From: a virus | Virus record (IMG/VR): IMGVR_UViG_3300050133_000049 | Coordinates: 1 to 39,271 of that record | Reading direction: 5' to 3' (one strand) | DNA length: 39,271 nt | In this document: piece after piece, positions 1 to 7,668 of the stretch | Numbering within the stretch: the stretch's first letter is position 1 | How the letters are laid out: each line of letters opens with the position of its first letter | The notes under the pieces: generated by a model | What the model saw: the letters and a program-made list of their open reading frames with translations, nothing else | The model's database searches: none | Told to the model about the DNA's origin: nothing | Program-made: the position numbers and the translations under genes

Positions 1-1
1 T

Positions 2-223
2 CTGTTCGACAAGGAATTGATCCCGAACTTGAAAGGCGAGACCGACGCTTTCGTAACAGCAGCAGAACGGCGCGTGCAGCCACTCCACATGGGTATCAAC
101 CGTACGTTTTTCCAGTACAATACCCTCGCGGGCGACACCAGCCAGTCGGCAGACGGAACCGTCGGTTCTCCGATGGAAATCACGCAGATCAGCGCCCCGG
201 CGCAGGTCGGCGAGTGGAGAAAT
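2..223 (+). CDS. major capsid protein, exon 1 (5' end outside window)
   Basis: This is the first visible piece of the major head protein, read in frame from base 2 and open to the left. The reading runs to QVGEWRN and then hits a TAA just inside an intron. The coding sequence resumes after each of three introns (exons about 2-223, 851-1181, 1923-2281 and 2461-2551) and ends at TAG 2549-2551. The joined protein has features typical of phage major capsid proteins: an ITQISAPAQVGEW segment leading into SSFAIASAIDELVGNSAVELGYQAG, then NVLGDIYN, WKYANMSKF, and a C-terminal RIRFIDSVPAIQ. The exact 3' edge of this exon is unsettled. T223 would allow a U-G pair with G228 at the 5' splice site, but T215 or T224 would also keep the frame with some 3' sites. 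The product would form the icosahedral shell. Identification rests on this pattern and on the position before tail genes. Confidence 0.75.
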
Positions 224-850
224 TAACGTTTATTCCTCTCGCTTAAATAAACACTTGACTAAATCGGTGGAACTCTGTTATATTGCAGACAGTACCGAGG
301 AAAGGCAGGTTTGATGATTATTAAAGATAAATCAAAGCTATCTTATTTAGCAGCTATGCTGGACGGAGAAGGTTTTTTCTGTATCAGCAAGACTAATGCT
401 TATTACGAAAGCGGCGAAATTTATCCGGCTTTTGATTTGCAAATAGGTATAGCCAATACTTCTGAAAAACTTATGAAGTGGCTAGTATCAAATTTCGGTC
501 AAAAGTACCGCCCATTGTCTCAACGAACAAACACTTTTGCTAAGAAAGTTTGTTATCAATGGCGAATTGAAAGGAGAGAAAACCAAGAAGTGTTCATTTT
601 GGCAATTCTCCCTTATTTAATAATTAAGAAAGAGCAAGCAAAAACAGCCCTTCAGTATATTCGTTTACCGCGAGTAGCCCCTACTGAAAGGTTGAAGTTG
701 CATTTGAAAATGAAAGCTCTTAACAAACCTGAATCCGTAACGACTAATATGTCAAGCCTCCCTCAATAATAGGGAGTGAAGATAGAGTCTGATCTCATAG
801 GCGACTATGAGCGCGACCCTACGGTGACGTAGGATTCCCAAACACAATTG
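224..850 (+). ncRNA. group I intron 1 in the capsid gene
   Basis: Core pairings can be traced by eye: P3 254-259 (CTTGAC) with 751-756 (GTCAAG); P4 264-268 with 294-298; P6 306-312 (CAGGTTT) with 725-731 (AAACCTG); P7 GACT 742-745 with AGTC 786-789; and P8 758-763 with 771-776. The S-type segment AAGATAGAGTC ends the core. Two hairpins with GNRA loops follow (794-811, loop GCGA; 818-833, loop GTGA) and fit P9 elements. The LAGLIDADG ORF sits in the P6 extension and runs on through the 5' strand of P7, the 3' strand of P3 and P8. The splice sites are approximate: the 5' site near 215-224, the 3' site near 846-850 (G850 would be a normal terminal G). Confidence 0.8.
314..769 (+). CDS. LAGLIDADG homing endonuclease of intron 1
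   Basis: A 151-residue protein with one LAGLIDADG motif near its N-terminus (LSYLAAMLDGEGFF, about residues 9-22; the acidic D/E residues bind catalytic metal in this family). One motif and this length fit a homodimeric enzyme that cuts the intronless allele of the capsid gene and drives intron spread. The ATG at 314 is preferred, with AGGAAAGG upstream; TTG at 311 is also in frame. The SD lies between P4 and P6 of the intron, and the last about 15 codons form part of the ribozyme core, so translation and intron folding should compete. Base composition is AT-richer than the flanking exons, as expected for a mobile gene. Confidence 0.88.
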   Translation: MIIKDKSKLSYLAAMLDGEGFFCISKTNAYYESGEIYPAFDLQIGIANTSEKLMKWLVSNFGQKYRPLSQRTNTFAKKVCYQWRIERRENQEVFILAILPYLIIKKEQAKTALQYIRLPRVAPTERLKLHLKMKALNKPESVTTNMSSLPQ

Positions 851-1181
851 ATAACTACAGCAACTTCTCGTCTTTCGCAATCGCTTCGGCCATTGACGAA
901 CTCGTCGGGAACTCCGCTGTGGAACTCGGGTATCAGGCTGGGCAGAGCATTTCTGAACTGTACAGCACTGTGGCCGATTCCGCCGCAGCTGTCGACGCAC
1001 AGGTTAACCAGAGCGGGTTGCTTGCAACTCCGTTCACGCTCGACCTGGCAACGATTCGCGAAATGAAACAGCAACTCGTCAGCAATGACGTGCTGCCGTG
1101 CAAGAAAGGCAAGTTCATGGGAGCCATCAGCCCGAACGTGCTCGGAGACATCTACAATGCTACCACAGTCAATAATTCCAT
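851..1181 (+). CDS. major capsid protein, exon 2
   Basis: Continues the capsid frame with NYSNFSSFAIASAID and ends within NNSI. The 3' edge at T1181 is well supported: TCCAT plus the following C pairs with GGTGGA (1188-1193) with a U-G pair at the splice site, as group I introns require, and joining T1181 to C1923 restores an uninterrupted reading NNSIVDLWKYANM. The start is approximate because intron 1's 3' splice site is not settled (846-850). This exon carries the conserved central part of the coat protein. Confidence 0.75.
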
Positions 1182-1922
1182 CAACTAGGTGGACTTTCTA
1201 GCGAAAGCTAGATAGACTAAATCGTTTCTAATTGTCTCGAACCCTGAAATGGGAACGAGGGCGAAGCCCCTAAGGCACGTTGAGAGATCAAACGAAACGA
1301 TTCCCAGAAAGGGAAATGCAATGATCCGTTCTTGTGAGAAGAACCCAGATTTAACAGGTGAAAAATTCGGTCGTCTGTTGGCTTTAGAGCGTGCTCAGTC
1401 TCGTCATAATAGAGCAACGTGGTTATGTGTTTGCGATTGCGGCAAGAGAAAAGTTGTTTTGGGTCGCAGTCTACGTATAGGAAAGACCAAAAGTTGTGGC
1501 TGTATACGAAAGGAACTTGCGCTTAAATCTATCGTTCATACGAGAGAGAGCAATTTTCTTCCTTATGGAGAAGCATCTTTTAATGTCATGTTTTATACGT
1601 ATCAAATACACGCTAATGAGCGCAATCTAGTGTTTGAAATAGGCAAAGATCAGTTCCGCGATTTGACAAAAGGTAATTGTTTTTATTGCGGAGACGATCC
1701 CAATACATTATTTAAACCTAACTCGCCCAATGGCGGTTATTTGAGTAATGGGATAGATCGAATCGACAACAACGTAGGATACACGATAGAAAACAGCGTA
1801 TCTTGTTGTCGTATCTGTAATCAAATGAAGAGCGATAGATCACACGGTGACTTCGTTTCTCATTGCTGGAAAATCACAAGAGGCCATAAGCCCTCCGTCA
1901 AATAAACGGAGTAACACAGAAG
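1182..1922 (+). ncRNA. group I intron 2 in the capsid gene
   Basis: P1 is exon TCCAT/C with GGTGGA. P2 is a TCTAGC stem with a GAAA tetraloop (about 1197-1212). P3 is ATCGTTT (about 1220-1226) with AAACGAT (about 1296-1302). P7 is GATCA 1286-1290 with TGATC 1322-1326. P8 is TTCCC 1301-1305 with GGGAA 1311-1315. CTTGTGAG closes a P9-like hairpin at 1328-1343, and CTCCGT/ACGGAG forms another near the 3' end. P10 is supported because intron bases CAAC 1182-1185 pair with exon GTTG 1924-1927. The intron ends in G1922. An HNH gene occupies the segment downstream of P7. Confidence 0.88.
1321..1905 (+). CDS. HNH homing endonuclease of intron 2
   Basis: A 194-residue protein. The N-terminal half has a zinc-ribbon-like domain common in phage HNH enzymes (LTGEKFGRLLALER, CVCDCGK, then KSCGC). 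The C-terminal half is an HNH nuclease with CFYCG, then NGIDRIDNNVGYTIENSV and CCRICNQMK. It would cut intronless capsid alleles. The ATG at 1321 lies inside the 3' strand of the intron's P7, and its SD (AAAGGGAA) is the 3' strand of P8, so a folded ribozyme hides both. An upstream in-frame TTG extension to 1249 lacks an SD and crosses the core, so I reject it. The gene is related in sequence to the HNH gene at 7728-8267. Confidence 0.88.
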   Translation: MIRSCEKNPDLTGEKFGRLLALERAQSRHNRATWLCVCDCGKRKVVLGRSLRIGKTKSCGCIRKELALKSIVHTRESNFLPYGEASFNVMFYTYQIHANERNLVFEIGKDQFRDLTKGNCFYCGDDPNTLFKPNSPNGGYLSNGIDRIDNNVGYTIENSVSCCRICNQMKSDRSHGDFVSHCWKITRGHKPSVK

Positions 1923-2281
1923 CGTTGATTTGTGGAAGTATGCAAACATGAGTAAGTTCGACGAAATGGCTGGCAGCGACCAGACCAAGGAAATCGAACT
2001 GCCTGGCACGAACGTTGTGTTCCGGCAGACTCCCTTCGTGACGCAGACTCCGAATTACCTCGGTGGCGGCAGTATCGCTTTCCGTACGTATATTTTCGGT
2101 AACTACGCCATGATCGGTGTGTGGCTCGAAGTTCCGGGCGACACAGATTTGGATGAAGGCGACTGGCGCACGATCGACTGCAAAGTCGTGACTGACGCTC
2201 CTCCTTCTTCGTTTGACCCGACTGCAACAATCGGGGGCTGGTGTGCTTACAAGTTTCATCGATCTGGTGCCCTCGCGGCGT
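1923..2281 (+). CDS. major capsid protein, exon 3
   Basis: Reads (I)VDLWKYANMSKFDEMAG and runs to AYKFHRSGALAA, where a TAA (2281-2283) lies at the start of intron 3. The 5' edge is well supported (see intron 2). The 3' edge at T2281 is supported by a possible P1 helix (2273-2281 with 2287-2295, U2281-G2287, one mismatch) and is moderately certain. An internal ATG at 1948 is not a gene start; the exon is entered by splicing. Confidence 0.75.
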
Positions 2282-2460
2282 AATCCGCGATGTGGAAATC
2301 CTGGGTAATTGACTTTAACCCTGCAATGGGAAAAAGGCGGAAGGCGAAAGCCACCGTGAGAGACTAAACCCTGGGACGGCCTTCGGGCCGATGCGATAGT
2401 CCGACCATACGGGAAGCAAACCGTATGAGGTTGACAGAAATGATCAACCCCGTCGAAAGG
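2282..2460 (+). ncRNA. group I intron 3, ORF-less, in the capsid gene
   Basis: A compact intron of about 180 bases. P3 is 2299-2306 with 2368-2376 (one bulge). P7 is the R segment GACTA 2362-2366 with the S segment TAGTC 2397-2401. P8 is CGGCC/GGCCG around a TTCG tetraloop (2377-2390). P9 hairpins are CATACGG/CCGTATG (2406-2427) and GGTTGA/TCAACC (2429-2449). There is no ORF inside; the nearby GIY-YIG gene lies after the capsid stop codon. G2460 is the best terminal G because it keeps the frame, but a small CGTC-GAAA-GGCG hairpin crosses it, so the 3' edge may be off by a few bases. Confidence 0.82.
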
Positions 2461-2551
2461 CGAGTAACAACACGCAGACTGTAACGCTACCTCCCGCAAT
2501 CGGAGCCGGTACTCAACGTATTCGGTTCATAGATTCGGTTCCCGCAATCCA
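2461..2551 (+). CDS. major capsid protein, exon 4 (C-terminus)
   Basis: The last exon reads SNNTQTVTLPPAIGAGTQ then RIRFIDSVPAIQ and stops at TAG 2549-2551. It has no start codon or SD of its own, is in frame with exon 3 after removal of intron 3, and its RIRFID ending looks like a capsid-protein C-terminus. A simple gene finder would miss it. Confidence 0.7.
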
Positions 2552-2561
2552 ATAGTTCGAT

Positions 2562-2590
2562 TTGACACAGACTTCGGTTTGTGTTAATGT
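2562..2590 (+). promoter_or_regulatory. sigma70-type promoter for the GIY-YIG gene
   Basis: A perfect TTGACA (2562-2567), a 17-base spacer and TAATGT (2585-2590). It starts 11 bases after the capsid stop codon and would transcribe the structured leader and GIY-YIG gene independently. The -10 matches consensus weakly. The spacer contains an inverted repeat (ACACAGA/GTTTGTGT). Confidence 0.55.
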
Positions 2591-2611
2591 GGTTTTGAAG
2601 TAAACTGTTTG

Positions 2612-2658
2612 GGGAGGGTGCCCTTAACACTCTCCCTGAACAAATCCTTTAAGGGAGG
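2612..2658 (+). promoter_or_regulatory. leader hairpin with loop complementary to the SD (copy A)
   Basis: Stem 2612-2620 (GGGAGGGTG) pairs with 2628-2636 (CACTCTCCC), nine pairs including one G-U. The seven-base loop CCCTTAA (2621-2627) is exactly complementary to TTAAGGG (2649-2655), which is the upstream half of the SD (AAGGGAGGA) of the GIY-YIG gene. The result would be a pseudoknot that hides the ribosome site. The leader at 7684-7723 has the same layout with different bases. Confidence 0.7.
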
Positions 2659-2663
2659 ATTCA

Positions 2664-3317
2664 ATGTACGTCTATCTAGCGACAAACAATATCAACGGAA
2701 AACAATATGTTGGGCAGCATTCGGGAAGCGATTTGAGTAAGTATTGGAATCACTGTGTTGCGCATGCTTTACGTGGCAGCCGTGATAAGCCATATTTATA
2801 CAACGCTGTTCGAAAGCATGGCCTTAGTAGTTTTCATATAAGTCCGCTTGTCATAGTAGCGACAAAATGGGAGATGGACCTGTACGAGAAAGGAATGATT
2901 AAAGCTCTAAATACTCGAAAGCCAGTCGGATATAATCTTACCGAAGGCGGCGACGGTGTTTTGGGATTAAGGCATTCTGAAGAGTCCAATCAAAAGAATA
3001 GAGACGCTCATCTAGGCCGGAAAGACTCCCCCGAGACCAAAGAGAAGAAAAGGGTCACTAGTTTGGGACGTAGACATACAGAAGAAACTCGGTTGAAAAT
3101 GTCTCAACACATTAAGTCAGAAGAACATCGAAAGAAAATCTCAATCGCTAAGATGGGGAATAAGTCGCGGTTAGGGATGAAGAATTCAAAGAAGTCCCGA
3201 AGACCTCGATCAACAGAAGTCAGATTAAAAATGTCTGAGGCGCAGACGCGCCGCAGAGAAAGAGAAAGGCAGGGCAATGGCAATTCAATACAGCACCAGC
3301 AAATCAGGCCTAGTTGA
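2664..3317 (+). CDS. free-standing GIY-YIG homing endonuclease
   Basis: A 217-residue protein. The N-terminal about 95 residues form a GIY-YIG nuclease domain (MYVYLATNNINGKQYVGQ, with the two Tyr motifs, then YLYNAVRKHG, and an E in YEKGMI). The C-terminal half carries several NUMOD3-type DNA-binding repeats (LGLRHSEES, LGRKDSPET, LGRRHTEET, KSEEHRKK). It lies between the capsid gene and the next virion gene, outside intron 3, so it is free-standing; it might act in trans on the introns' target. The SD AAGGGAGGA sits seven bases before ATG. Its 3' end overlaps the next gene by 41 bases and contains that gene's SD. Confidence 0.88.
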   Translation: MYVYLATNNINGKQYVGQHSGSDLSKYWNHCVAHALRGSRDKPYLYNAVRKHGLSSFHISPLVIVATKWEMDLYEKGMIKALNTRKPVGYNLTEGGDGVLGLRHSEESNQKNRDAHLGRKDSPETKEKKRVTSLGRRHTEETRLKMSQHIKSEEHRKKISIAKMGNKSRLGMKNSKKSRRPRSTEVRLKMSEAQTRRRERERQGNGNSIQHQQIRPS

Positions 3318-3927
3318 AGTTGAAGATAATATAAAAGGTCGCCACGACCTATCCACTACGACAGCGTCAATCAAGCAGTTGTTGGCCGGTGGAACACCTG
3401 ATTGGGTTAGGTTCCCACAGGACTACAAAAATTTTGTCAAGGAAAGCTTCGCTGCAGAAAAGGAAGCGTCTAACGCACAAGTCGAAGGTTATAAAATGGA
3501 CGGTCAAGACTTACTGACCGACGAAAAACCTAGAAAAGTTCATATCATCGAGACCCGAGAATTCGTTAAGCGGCTACGCGACGCTGGCGTACGATGCTTT
3601 ACGGTTGATAACGGGATGGCCGGAACAGTCGCTTTGTGGGCCGCACGCGGACAAGAAATGATGTACGTCTGCTACCTACAGGTGCCCGCGATGTACGAAT
3701 GGAGCATACTTCGATTGGACAAGCACGATCTCCCCGCCGGTGAAAAATTTCGGGGTTGGCGTACCGTACTCGCTCAATTGATCGTTAAGCAAATCCTGAC
3801 CGAAGAGAAAGCGCACGCTGTTTTTGGAAGACCGCAGGGCGGCGTGGTAAGTAGTCGGTACCGGAAGTCGTTGTGGAATTTCAGATGTGGCCGTAGAGAC
3901 CCAGAAGTAAAAGCAGTACTCGCCTAG
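3277..3927 (+). CDS. hypothetical phage protein, virion region
   Basis: A 216-residue protein that I do not recognise. It begins MAIQYSTSK and has a possible globular middle (KVHIIETREFVKRLRDAG, then TVDNGMAGTVALWA). The C-terminus is basic (SSRYRKSLWNFRCGRRDPE). The start is set by the GGCAGGG site inside the end of the GIY-YIG gene. Position directly after the capsid gene suggests a conserved virion or scaffold-related protein, but no motif proves it. Confidence 0.7.
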   Translation: MAIQYSTSKSGLVEVEDNIKGRHDLSTTTASIKQLLAGGTPDWVRFPQDYKNFVKESFAAEKEASNAQVEGYKMDGQDLLTDEKPRKVHIIETREFVKRLRDAGVRCFTVDNGMAGTVALWAARGQEMMYVCYLQVPAMYEWSILRLDKHDLPAGEKFRGWRTVLAQLIVKQILTEEKAHAVFGRPQGGVVSSRYRKSLWNFRCGRRDPEVKAVLA

Positions 3928-3974
3928 TTGTGAGCCAGCACTATCACGACACGCACACGCATGAGGAGTAAGTC

Positions 3975-4595
3975 ATGTCCGATTCAAATCAGCAAAACCC
4001 GAACCAAAATGCACCGTCTACGGATGGTCAAGTCAAGAACGTTCACCCTGTTAAAGAACAGCCTACCGCGGCGAAGATGGCGGCGCACGAGCAGTCCGTT
4101 AAACCGCGCGTCTCCGACGATGATTCACGAGACGTACTAATCCGTAGCTTGCTTGAGCGCGAAGCGCGTATGGCAAAGAAAGAGATTGCGGATGAAGAAG
4201 CAGTCCTGGCCCGCGGCAAACAGCGCGCTCTTAACACCAAGAATCGCAACGAGAAGGTTTTCATTAAGCAACAGCGCTGTACTCACTTGAAGGGCGGTAA
4301 GATCAAGTCGAAGACCGGAATCAAAGATTACGCCCTGTTCCACCACACATATATCGATAAGACGCAAACCATCGGCTGCTTCATTTGCAAGATGCGGTGG
4401 AAACCAGGAGACACGAAGGAAGCGTTGTTACGTTCCGGTCGCCGGATTCGAAACCACACGAAGATCGGTTGGCTCGAAGCGAACGAATTATTCGGTCAAT
4501 CTAGCAACACTCCTAGCATGTCGGAAATCCCGCAGACGTTCGCCGCCATTGAAGAAGTTGACGATGACGACCTTGAGCCTGCAGAAGCGCAGTAA
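3975..4595 (+). CDS. hypothetical protein with zinc-ribbon-like cysteines
   Basis: A 206-residue protein, function unknown. The N-terminal about 45 residues are Gln/Asn/Pro-rich and probably disordered. Residues about 55-90 are charged and likely helical (LLEREARMAKKEIADEEAVL). A Cys/His region follows (RCTHLKGG, then HHTYID and GCFICKMRW), compatible with a small zinc site. The C-terminus is very acidic (EEVDDDDLEPAEAQ). GAGGAGTAAGTC precedes the ATG. A hairpin terminator follows directly, so this gene closes the capsid transcription unit. Confidence 0.75.
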   Translation: MSDSNQQNPNQNAPSTDGQVKNVHPVKEQPTAAKMAAHEQSVKPRVSDDDSRDVLIRSLLEREARMAKKEIADEEAVLARGKQRALNTKNRNEKVFIKQQRCTHLKGGKIKSKTGIKDYALFHHTYIDKTQTIGCFICKMRWKPGDTKEALLRSGRRIRNHTKIGWLEANELFGQSSNTPSMSEIPQTFAAIEEVDDDDLEPAEAQ

Positions 4596-4602
4596 ACATT
4601 TA

Positions 4603-4630
4603 GGGGCGGGAGACCGCCCCGTAATTTTCT
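4603..4630 (+). terminator. rho-independent terminator
   Basis: GGGGCGG (4603-4609) and CCGCCCC (4614-4620) form a perfect seven-pair stem around a GAGA tetraloop, followed by GTAATTTTCT. It lies between the stop at 4595 and the SD of the next gene at 4649. Confidence 0.75.
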
Positions 4631-4648
4631 CGAAGCAAAGGAAAACAC

Positions 4649-6268
4649 ATGGCAACGACTACCGGACCGGTTAACGGCGCAAAGCCGAGCACGTCCTTTA
4701 TTGTAGGCGGGGTGTATAACTCGATTTCTCCGGTTATCCCCGACGGTTCTGCGTGCGCGTTTCAATTTGACGTTAACGGGAATTTGAAGATTTCTGGAGG
4801 CGGCTCTGGAAGTAACGCCGCAGCCGGGCCAACCGGCTCCGCGGTCCCGCTTAGCGCAGATTTCATCGGCTTTCAAGTCGGCGCCAACCTGGTCGGCGTA
4901 AGCGCTACGAATCCCCTCCCAATTACCGGGTCCATCTCCGCGACCAACCCGTCTGTCGCGGCAACTGGCGGCGCACCTCCGGCCAGCGCTACGTACGCCG
5001 GTGGAAATAAATCTGGGGTTTTTACCGGATTCCTGATCGACGCTGCGGGCAATTTACAGACTGTAGTTTCTGAGGCTTTGCCAGCTGGTACGAACGTAAT
5101 CGGTCACGTCATTACCGACACAGGCTCAACGACCGCGGTAACCGGTACGGTAGCAGTCGCAGGCGGTAAGACGAATAACAACGCTGCTCCTGATGGGGCG
5201 AACGTTGGCGCTCTGGTTGCCCTTGCCAACGCCGCGTCTCCGTCGTGGACAGAAGGTGACCTGGTTCTAGAGTCTGTCGATCTATCAGGTCGGCAACGGA
5301 TTCGCGGAACGCTCACAAACAATAACGCAGCCCCCGCAGCCGATGGACAAATGGCATTGAGTGCCATTGCTAATGCTGTTGCTCCGTCCTGGACTGAGGG
5401 CGATCTAGTTCTTGAGTCTGTTGATCTGAGTGGAAGCCACAGAATTATCGGTACGAGAACTAATAACGCGAATCCTCCATCTTTCAATGTGGGAGTTCTA
5501 CCCGCTCTTGCCAACGCCGCAGCGCCGTCGTGGACTGAGGGCGATCAAGTTTTGGAATCGGTCGATCTTGCCGGAAATCAGAGAGTTAAACTCACCGCAC
5601 AAACTGCTCTGGACACAACGACTGTTCCTAGTACAATGGTTCTTGTTGGCGGAGAATCAAACGACGCCACTGCGCAATTCAATCCAATCCCTCTAGGAGC
5701 GGCAGGCCGTTCTGTAATTATTGAAGGTGTGGCTAGCGGCACTGCGGTCCCGATTTCGGGATCGATAACTGCTGCTGGCAGTTTGACGAACAACAACGCC
5801 GCTCCAAGCACTAATAACCAGGGAGTTCTTCCTGCAATCGCTAACGTCGCAGATCCGGCATGGACTGAAGGTGATCAAGTCCTTTTATCAGAAACTCTCG
5901 GCGGAAAGTTGCGAGTTACAAACGAACCGCACTCCCAAGGTGGTTTGCTAATTAAATCCGCCAGCGGTTTGACTAACACCGCAGTAGCAATTAAAGCGTC
6001 CGCTGGGCAGATATACGGCTGGTTCCTAGACAACACCGAAAACACCGCAACGACCTTTTTTCAAATTTACAACATTGCGTCTGGTAGCGTCACGGTGGGC
6101 ACTAGCACTCCGGTCATGTCATTCGCAGTTCCTGGTGGCGGGTCCGCGAACGTTATGAACGCGATGGGTATTGCATTCGGTACTGCTATTAGTATCGCGG
6201 CGACAACGGGCTACTCTAACGGAACCGCCCCGGCCAACACCGTTACATTTAACGTATTCTATTTCTAA
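4649..6268 (+). CDS. repeat-containing virion protein (fibre or head-decoration candidate)
   Basis: A 539-residue Gly/Ala/Thr/Asn-rich protein with no charged enzyme core, typical of beta-rich fibre or decoration proteins. Its most notable feature is a 48-residue repeat (TNNNAAP, then ALANAASPSWTEGD and LVLESVDLSG) present three times in tandem and a fourth time after about 60 residues of spacer. The N-terminus (SFIVGGVYNSISPVIPDG) and the C-terminal about 110 residues (GQIYGWFLDNTENTATTFF, VPGGGSANV) resemble surface domains of phage structural proteins. CAAAGGAAAACAC precedes the start. The specific role is inferred from composition and neighbours only. Confidence 0.75.
   Translation: MATTTGPVNGAKPSTSFIVGGVYNSISPVIPDGSACAFQFDVNGNLKISGGGSGSNAAAGPTGSAVPLSADFIGFQVGANLVGVSATNPLPITGSISATNPSVAATGGAPPASATYAGGNKSGVFTGFLIDAAGNLQTVVSEALPAGTNVIGHVITDTGSTTAVTGTVAVAGGKTNNNAAPDGANVGALVALANAASPSWTEGDLVLESVDLSGRQRIRGTLTNNNAAPAADGQMALSAIANAVAPSWTEGDLVLESVDLSGSHRIIGTRTNNANPPSFNVGVLPALANAAAPSWTEGDQVLESVDLAGNQRVKLTAQTALDTTTVPSTMVLVGGESNDATAQFNPIPLGAAGRSVIIEGVASGTAVPISGSITAAGSLTNNNAAPSTNNQGVLPAIANVADPAWTEGDQVLLSETLGGKLRVTNEPHSQGGLLIKSASGLTNTAVAIKASAGQIYGWFLDNTENTATTFFQIYNIASGSVTVGTSTPVMSFAVPGGGSANVMNAMGIAFGTAISIAATTGYSNGTAPANTVTFNVFYF
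5171..5929 (+). repeat. 144-base coding repeats, four copies
   Basis: Units begin at 5171, 5315, 5459 and 5786. The first three are spaced exactly 144 bases apart; the fourth is displaced. Each encodes NNNAAP-like and SWTEGD-like signatures. The copies are diverged at the DNA level, so the array is old or under amino-acid selection. Confidence 0.8.
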
Positions 6269-6277
6269 GGGGATTCC

Positions 6278-6844
6278 ATGGCACAAGCATCGGCAGTTGT
6301 GGTTTCGAGTATTGCGATTTCTGGAAATATTGTTACGGTGACTACTGCTACTCCGCATGGTCTCGCGCAAAATCAAGGGTTTTCACTCACGGGCATTAGT
6401 CCCGTCGGTCTGAACCAGAACAACACGGTGTCTACGGCTCCGACCTCGACTACCTTCACGTTTAACATGGCGAATGCGCCTGCTTACGTGAGTGGCGGAA
6501 GTGTGATTGCTGCGAAGCAGGTAGTTGTGCTCGCGGTCAATACATCGACTCCAGGTCAAATTCAAATTACCTACGTGTTGTGGCTGACCACAACCTCCCC
6601 AGTCGCGCGAGCACTTGCGACAAGTTCATGGACCGGCGCAAGCACTCAGGAAAATGCCGCGATTGCTGCGGGTACGACCATCGAAGTTAATAAGGCGCAT
6701 ATGCTTCCAGTTGCGCTTGGGAAAGTGGCGCTGGAATTGTTGCTCGCGACCGATTTTGCATCATCGCAAGCGGCGCAGGCATCAAGCACTCAGCCCGGTC
6801 AGTTTTACGGCGTGTATTTTGACGGGACGGGATGGAGCGCGTAA
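6278..6844 (+). CDS. hypothetical virion protein, small beta-rich
   Basis: A 188-residue Ala/Thr/Ser-rich protein. Residues 5-60 (VVSSIAISGNIVTVTTATPH, then FSLTGISPVGLNQN and FTFNM) look like a beta-sandwich found in phage fibre and adhesin modules. The C-terminal half contains FYGVYFDGTGWSA. AGGGGATTCC precedes ATG. The stop is followed immediately by the next start, so the two genes are translationally linked. Function is unknown beyond likely surface or decoration protein. Confidence 0.7.
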   Translation: MAQASAVVVSSIAISGNIVTVTTATPHGLAQNQGFSLTGISPVGLNQNNTVSTAPTSTTFTFNMANAPAYVSGGSVIAAKQVVVLAVNTSTPGQIQITYVLWLTTTSPVARALATSSWTGASTQENAAIAAGTTIEVNKAHMLPVALGKVALELLLATDFASSQAAQASSTQPGQFYGVYFDGTGWSA

Positions 6845-7534
6845 ATGAGTATTTTTGGTTCGCCCGCCTTTCAAAAAAACTCTTCCGCGACAGCAAACGG
6901 CGCTACAGTTCTTTCTGCGCCAGCGGTCAATACGGTTGCGGGCGATTTGATTGTGGTGCAGTTGTTTCACAATGACATTACAATACCCGCGCCGCCTACC
7001 GTCACTGATACGGCGGGGAACACGTACTTTGCGTTAACTTCACAAACTAGTTCGTTTCACCGAGTTCAACTGTTTTATTGCATCGGTGCGTTACCAAACG
7101 CGAGTAACGTCATTGCTGGGAACGCAACATTTAACATAGCAAATCGCTCGTTCGGCATAACGGTCTGGGACGCCACTGTATCTGGGGCCGCCGCGTTCGA
7201 TACACAGACAGGAACCTTTTCAAATTCTACTCCAACGTCTATTACAACTCCGTCTTTTTCTACCGCTAGTTCTGATGACATTGTGTTTGTGGGCGTCGGT
7301 TTAACTACAACGGGCGCATCGAATACGACGTTTACAGCGGGGTATACTTTAGATATGACCTCCTACGCCGCCTTCAATGGCGGTGCAGCGCACAGAAGTT
7401 TTACGTCTCCCCAATCCGGCATAACTGTTACCGCGTCGTTTGCATCATCGTTTACTGCGTCGATTGTGCTTGCCGCTTTCAAACCTGCGTCGGGGGTGAC
7501 GAGAGAACTTCTTTTATTGGGCGTAGGACAATAG
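6845..7534 (+). CDS. hypothetical beta-sandwich virion protein
   Basis: A 229-residue protein beginning MSIFGSPAFQKNSSATANG and containing VNTVAGDLIVVQLF, VTDTAGNTYF and a late SFTASIVLAAF. The pattern resembles a module within the 679-residue fibre at 16401-18440 (VVDSLGQTWLPLF, then VTVRGLLAV), so both probably use the same lectin-like or adhesin-like fold. It starts directly after the previous stop codon. A hairpin follows at 7568. Confidence 0.7.
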   Translation: MSIFGSPAFQKNSSATANGATVLSAPAVNTVAGDLIVVQLFHNDITIPAPPTVTDTAGNTYFALTSQTSSFHRVQLFYCIGALPNASNVIAGNATFNIANRSFGITVWDATVSGAAAFDTQTGTFSNSTPTSITTPSFSTASSDDIVFVGVGLTTTGASNTTFTAGYTLDMTSYAAFNGGAAHRSFTSPQSGITVTASFASSFTASIVLAAFKPASGVTRELLLLGVGQ

Positions 7535-7567
7535 CTGACCGGCACGTTCACATTATAACCAATCTAG

Positions 7568-7584
7568 GGGCGGTTCGTCCGCCC
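7568..7584 (+). terminator. terminator-like hairpin
   Basis: GGGCGG/CCGCCC with loop TTCGT. It lacks a clear T-run (AGTTCTCG follows), so it may be an inefficient terminator or a processing or stability hairpin closing the 4649-7534 unit. Confidence 0.5.
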
Positions 7585-7668
7585 AGTTCTCGAGGCTCAG
7601 TGAACCCGCAAGCTTCAAATCCCACAAACCAATTTAAGCTTAAATCTAGCTGCGGAATTTTTGTATTT

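Noticed and set aside
255-284. Promoter-like TTGACT, 18 bases, TATATT before the LAGLIDADG gene
   Set aside because: These bases form P3, P4 and P5 of the group I intron, so their conservation is explained by RNA structure. A promoter here is possible but not needed.
2664-3317. GIY-YIG gene as part of a fourth capsid intron
   Set aside because: The capsid frame reaches a natural stop at 2551 and no group I core surrounds the gene, so it is free-standing.
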